Source: Peptostreptococcaceae bacterium (GTDB taxonomy: Bacteria > Bacillota_A > Clostridia > Peptostreptococcales > Acidaminobacteraceae). From it: a stretch of 7,375 nt of DNA. The translations under genes were made by a program, and so were the position numbers. The notes under the pieces were generated by a model that was not told the origin of the DNA, made no database searches, and saw nothing but the letters and a program-made list of their open reading frames with translations. Below, one piece after another: positions 6,268 to 7,375 of this stretch. The first letter of the stretch is position 1. Each line of letters begins with the position of its first letter. The stretch is taken from positions 1 through 7,375 of the forward strand of contig JABXKX010000568.1 of the NCBI GenBank assembly GCA_013619035.1. Direction: 5' to 3'.

Positions 6268-7305
6268 TTAAGCATATAAGTCTGTATATACTTTTCTAAT
6301 AATTTCTGATTCCCTAATGATTTCAAGTGAAATATTAGCATGATCTCTAGCATAACCATTACCAATAATCATCATTGTATCCATACCAACACCTTCTGCA
6401 CCAAGTGCCGCTGCTGTAAAGCTAGTTGCCATACTAAAGAAGTAAATAATACCCTCTGATTTAGTTGCTAAGATACAAGACATTTCAGTATCAGGAATAT
6501 TAACACAGTTGATTGTTACATCACACATTTCCCCATTAGTTATTTCTGATACTTTTTCATAAACATCAACTGAATTAGTTGCATCTGCTAAGATATACGA
6601 ATTAGCAAAGCCCATATCTTTTGCTCTTTGCATAGATGATTCATTATGTGTTAAACAAATAATGTTTGCATCTGGTCCAGCTTGTTTTCTAGCTTCATAT
6701 AAACAAAGCATACCTGATTTACCAGCACCACCAACAACTAATACTGAATCGCCTCTTTTAACAAGTTTTCTGGTTTGAGCAGGAGCACCAGCAACGTCTA
6801 AAACAGAAAGTGCTAAGTTTTCAGGAATATCTGTTGGTAATTTAGCGTAGATTCCACTTTCAAATAAGATAGCTTGTCCTTTGATATCTACTTGATCGAT
6901 GTCTTTTCTAACTTCTATGATTTCTTCAATTTTTAATGGTGTTAATGAAAGAGAAACTAAAGTAGCGATTTTATCTCCAACTTTTAAATCTATCTGACCT
7001 TCTATAGCATCACCAATCTCTTTAACTGTTCCAATTAACATACCACCTGATCCTGTAACAGGATTATGATGCTTACCTCTCTTAGCAACAATACCAAGCA
7101 TGATCTCTTTAATTTTATCAACATCATTACCTGCTTGACCTTTGATTTGAGTAAAACTTGCTGAATCAATATTCAATGTTTGAACATCAATTAAGATTTC
7201 GTTGTCATAAATCTCCATTGTGTTATCAATCTTCTCTGCTGGTTGAGGCAACAACCCTTTTGGTGAAATAACACGATGCGTTCCGAATTTGTTTCCTTTT
7301 TTCAT
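6268..7305 (-). CDS. kdd: L-erythro-3,5-diaminohexanoate dehydrogenase
   Basis: Kdd catalyses NAD(P)-dependent oxidative deamination of 3,5-diaminohexanoate to 5-amino-3-oxohexanoate plus ammonia (EC 1.4.1.11), the step after KamDE. The 345-residue protein looks like a distant medium-chain dehydrogenase. A GroES-like N-terminal half includes the segment IDLKVGDKIATL (about 105-116). A Rossmann domain follows, with the glycine-rich nucleotide loop V191-GGAGKSG-198 after the strand DSVLV. The usual zinc-alcohol-dehydrogenase GHE motif is absent; the corresponding region reads TGSGGMLIGTV (84-94), so a zinc-free chemistry is likely. ATG at 7303-7305 is preceded by GGAGGAG with a 5-nt spacer, and the stop is TAA. 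It heads the genes visible here and is followed 22 nt later by kamA. The assignment combines the overall sequence character, length and kam-operon position. Confidence 0.94.
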   Translation of the reverse strand: MKKGNKFGTHRVISPKGLLPQPAEKIDNTMEIYDNEILIDVQTLNIDSASFTQIKGQAGNDVDKIKEIMLGIVAKRGKHHNPVTGSGGMLIGTVKEIGDAIEGQIDLKVGDKIATLVSLSLTPLKIEEIIEVRKDIDQVDIKGQAILFESGIYAKLPTDIPENLALSVLDVAGAPAQTRKLVKRGDSVLVVGGAGKSGMLCLYEARKQAGPDANIICLTHNESSMQRAKDMGFANSYILADATNSVDVYEKVSEITNGEMCDVTINCVNIPDTEMSCILATKSEGIIYFFSMATSFTAAALGAEGVGMDTMMIIGNGYARDHANISLEIIRESEIIRKVYTDLYA

Positions 7306-7310
7306 TTGAA

Positions 7311-7317
7311 CTCCTCC
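7311..7317 (-). promoter_or_regulatory. Shine-Dalgarno for kdd
   Basis: The minus strand reads GGAGGAG, a 5-nt spacer, then ATG, a strong and normally spaced ribosome site that fixes the kdd start. Confidence 0.85.
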
Positions 7318-7375
7318 ATTAATTTAATATTATGTCCATAACAATTCAATAACCTATGTATATTAATATGCAATT
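7318..7375. other. A+T-rich region upstream of kdd, no clear promoter
   Basis: These 58 bases upstream of the kdd ribosome site are very A+T-rich. They contain a perfect 10-base palindrome, ATATTAATAT, at 7360-7369 and a small TATG-TC-CATA inverted repeat at 7331-7340. On the minus strand I see TTGAAT, but the nearest -10-like hexamers are at the wrong distance (11 nt) or leave almost no leader (17 nt). I cannot call a promoter. The region could be a leader, or an intergenic gap inside a longer operon that continues past the window edge. Confidence 0.4.

Noticed and set aside
6700..6745. GAGKSG in Kdd read as a Walker A P-loop
   Set aside because: It follows a hydrophobic strand in an MDR-like dehydrogenase and matches a glycine-rich dinucleotide loop. 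There is no Walker B or other NTPase motif.
766..7305. Mycoplasma-type genetic code suggested by the low G+C content
   Set aside because: Trp codons are TGG and kamC stops at TGA. The proteins are of normal family length with the standard code.
7318..7375. Sigma-70 promoter upstream of kdd
   Set aside because: TTGAAT on the minus strand has a TAATAT only 11 nt away. The 17-nt alternative gives a poor -10 that almost touches the ribosome site.

Overview
This window is one compact block of the anaerobic lysine fermentation (kam) operon. Six genes fill almost all of it, and all lie on the minus strand. In transcription order (high to low coordinates) they are kdd, kamA, kamB, kamC, kamD and kamE. 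The DNA is A+T-rich. Tryptophan is encoded by TGG and kamC ends in TGA, so the standard code is in use and a UGA=Trp mycoplasma is ruled out. An obligately anaerobic, low-G+C, amino-acid-fermenting bacterium fits (Clostridia, Fusobacteria, or an Acholeplasma/Izemoplasma-like Mollicutes relative). I cannot name the genus from the sequence.

Layout: about 70 bases of A+T-rich leader or intergenic DNA (7306-7375); kdd (3,5-diaminohexanoate dehydrogenase); a 22-nt gap; kamA (radical-SAM lysine 2,3-aminomutase); a 16-nt gap; kamB (P-loop-like reactivase partner); a short junction with an unusual start region; kamC (MutS-like ATPase); a 4-nt ATGA overlap; kamD (lysine 5,6-aminomutase alpha subunit); a 1-nt TAATG overlap; kamE (beta subunit, binds B12 and PLP). 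There is no gene-free stretch over 300 bases, and I found no RNA gene, mobile element, CRISPR array or clear terminator.

Pathway: KamA converts L-lysine to L-beta-lysine. KamDE moves the terminal amino group to give 3,5-diaminohexanoate. Kdd oxidatively deaminates this to 5-amino-3-oxohexanoate. The remaining steps need Kce, Kal and the CoA-transferase/butyrate enzymes, which are not in the window. KamB and KamC are not pathway enzymes. They are best read as the ATP-dependent reactivation system for the adenosylcobalamin enzyme KamDE, and kamC is joined by gene overlaps to the two enzyme subunits.

The least ordinary points are the MutS-type ATPase repurposed as a metabolic-enzyme chaperone, the kamC start (TTG 16 nt from its Shine-Dalgarno, or a rare ATC at ideal distance, with a T8 tract between them), and a kamB start better placed two codons downstream of the longest reading frame. 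The system as a whole belongs to known families. The mechanism of KamBC is its least understood part.
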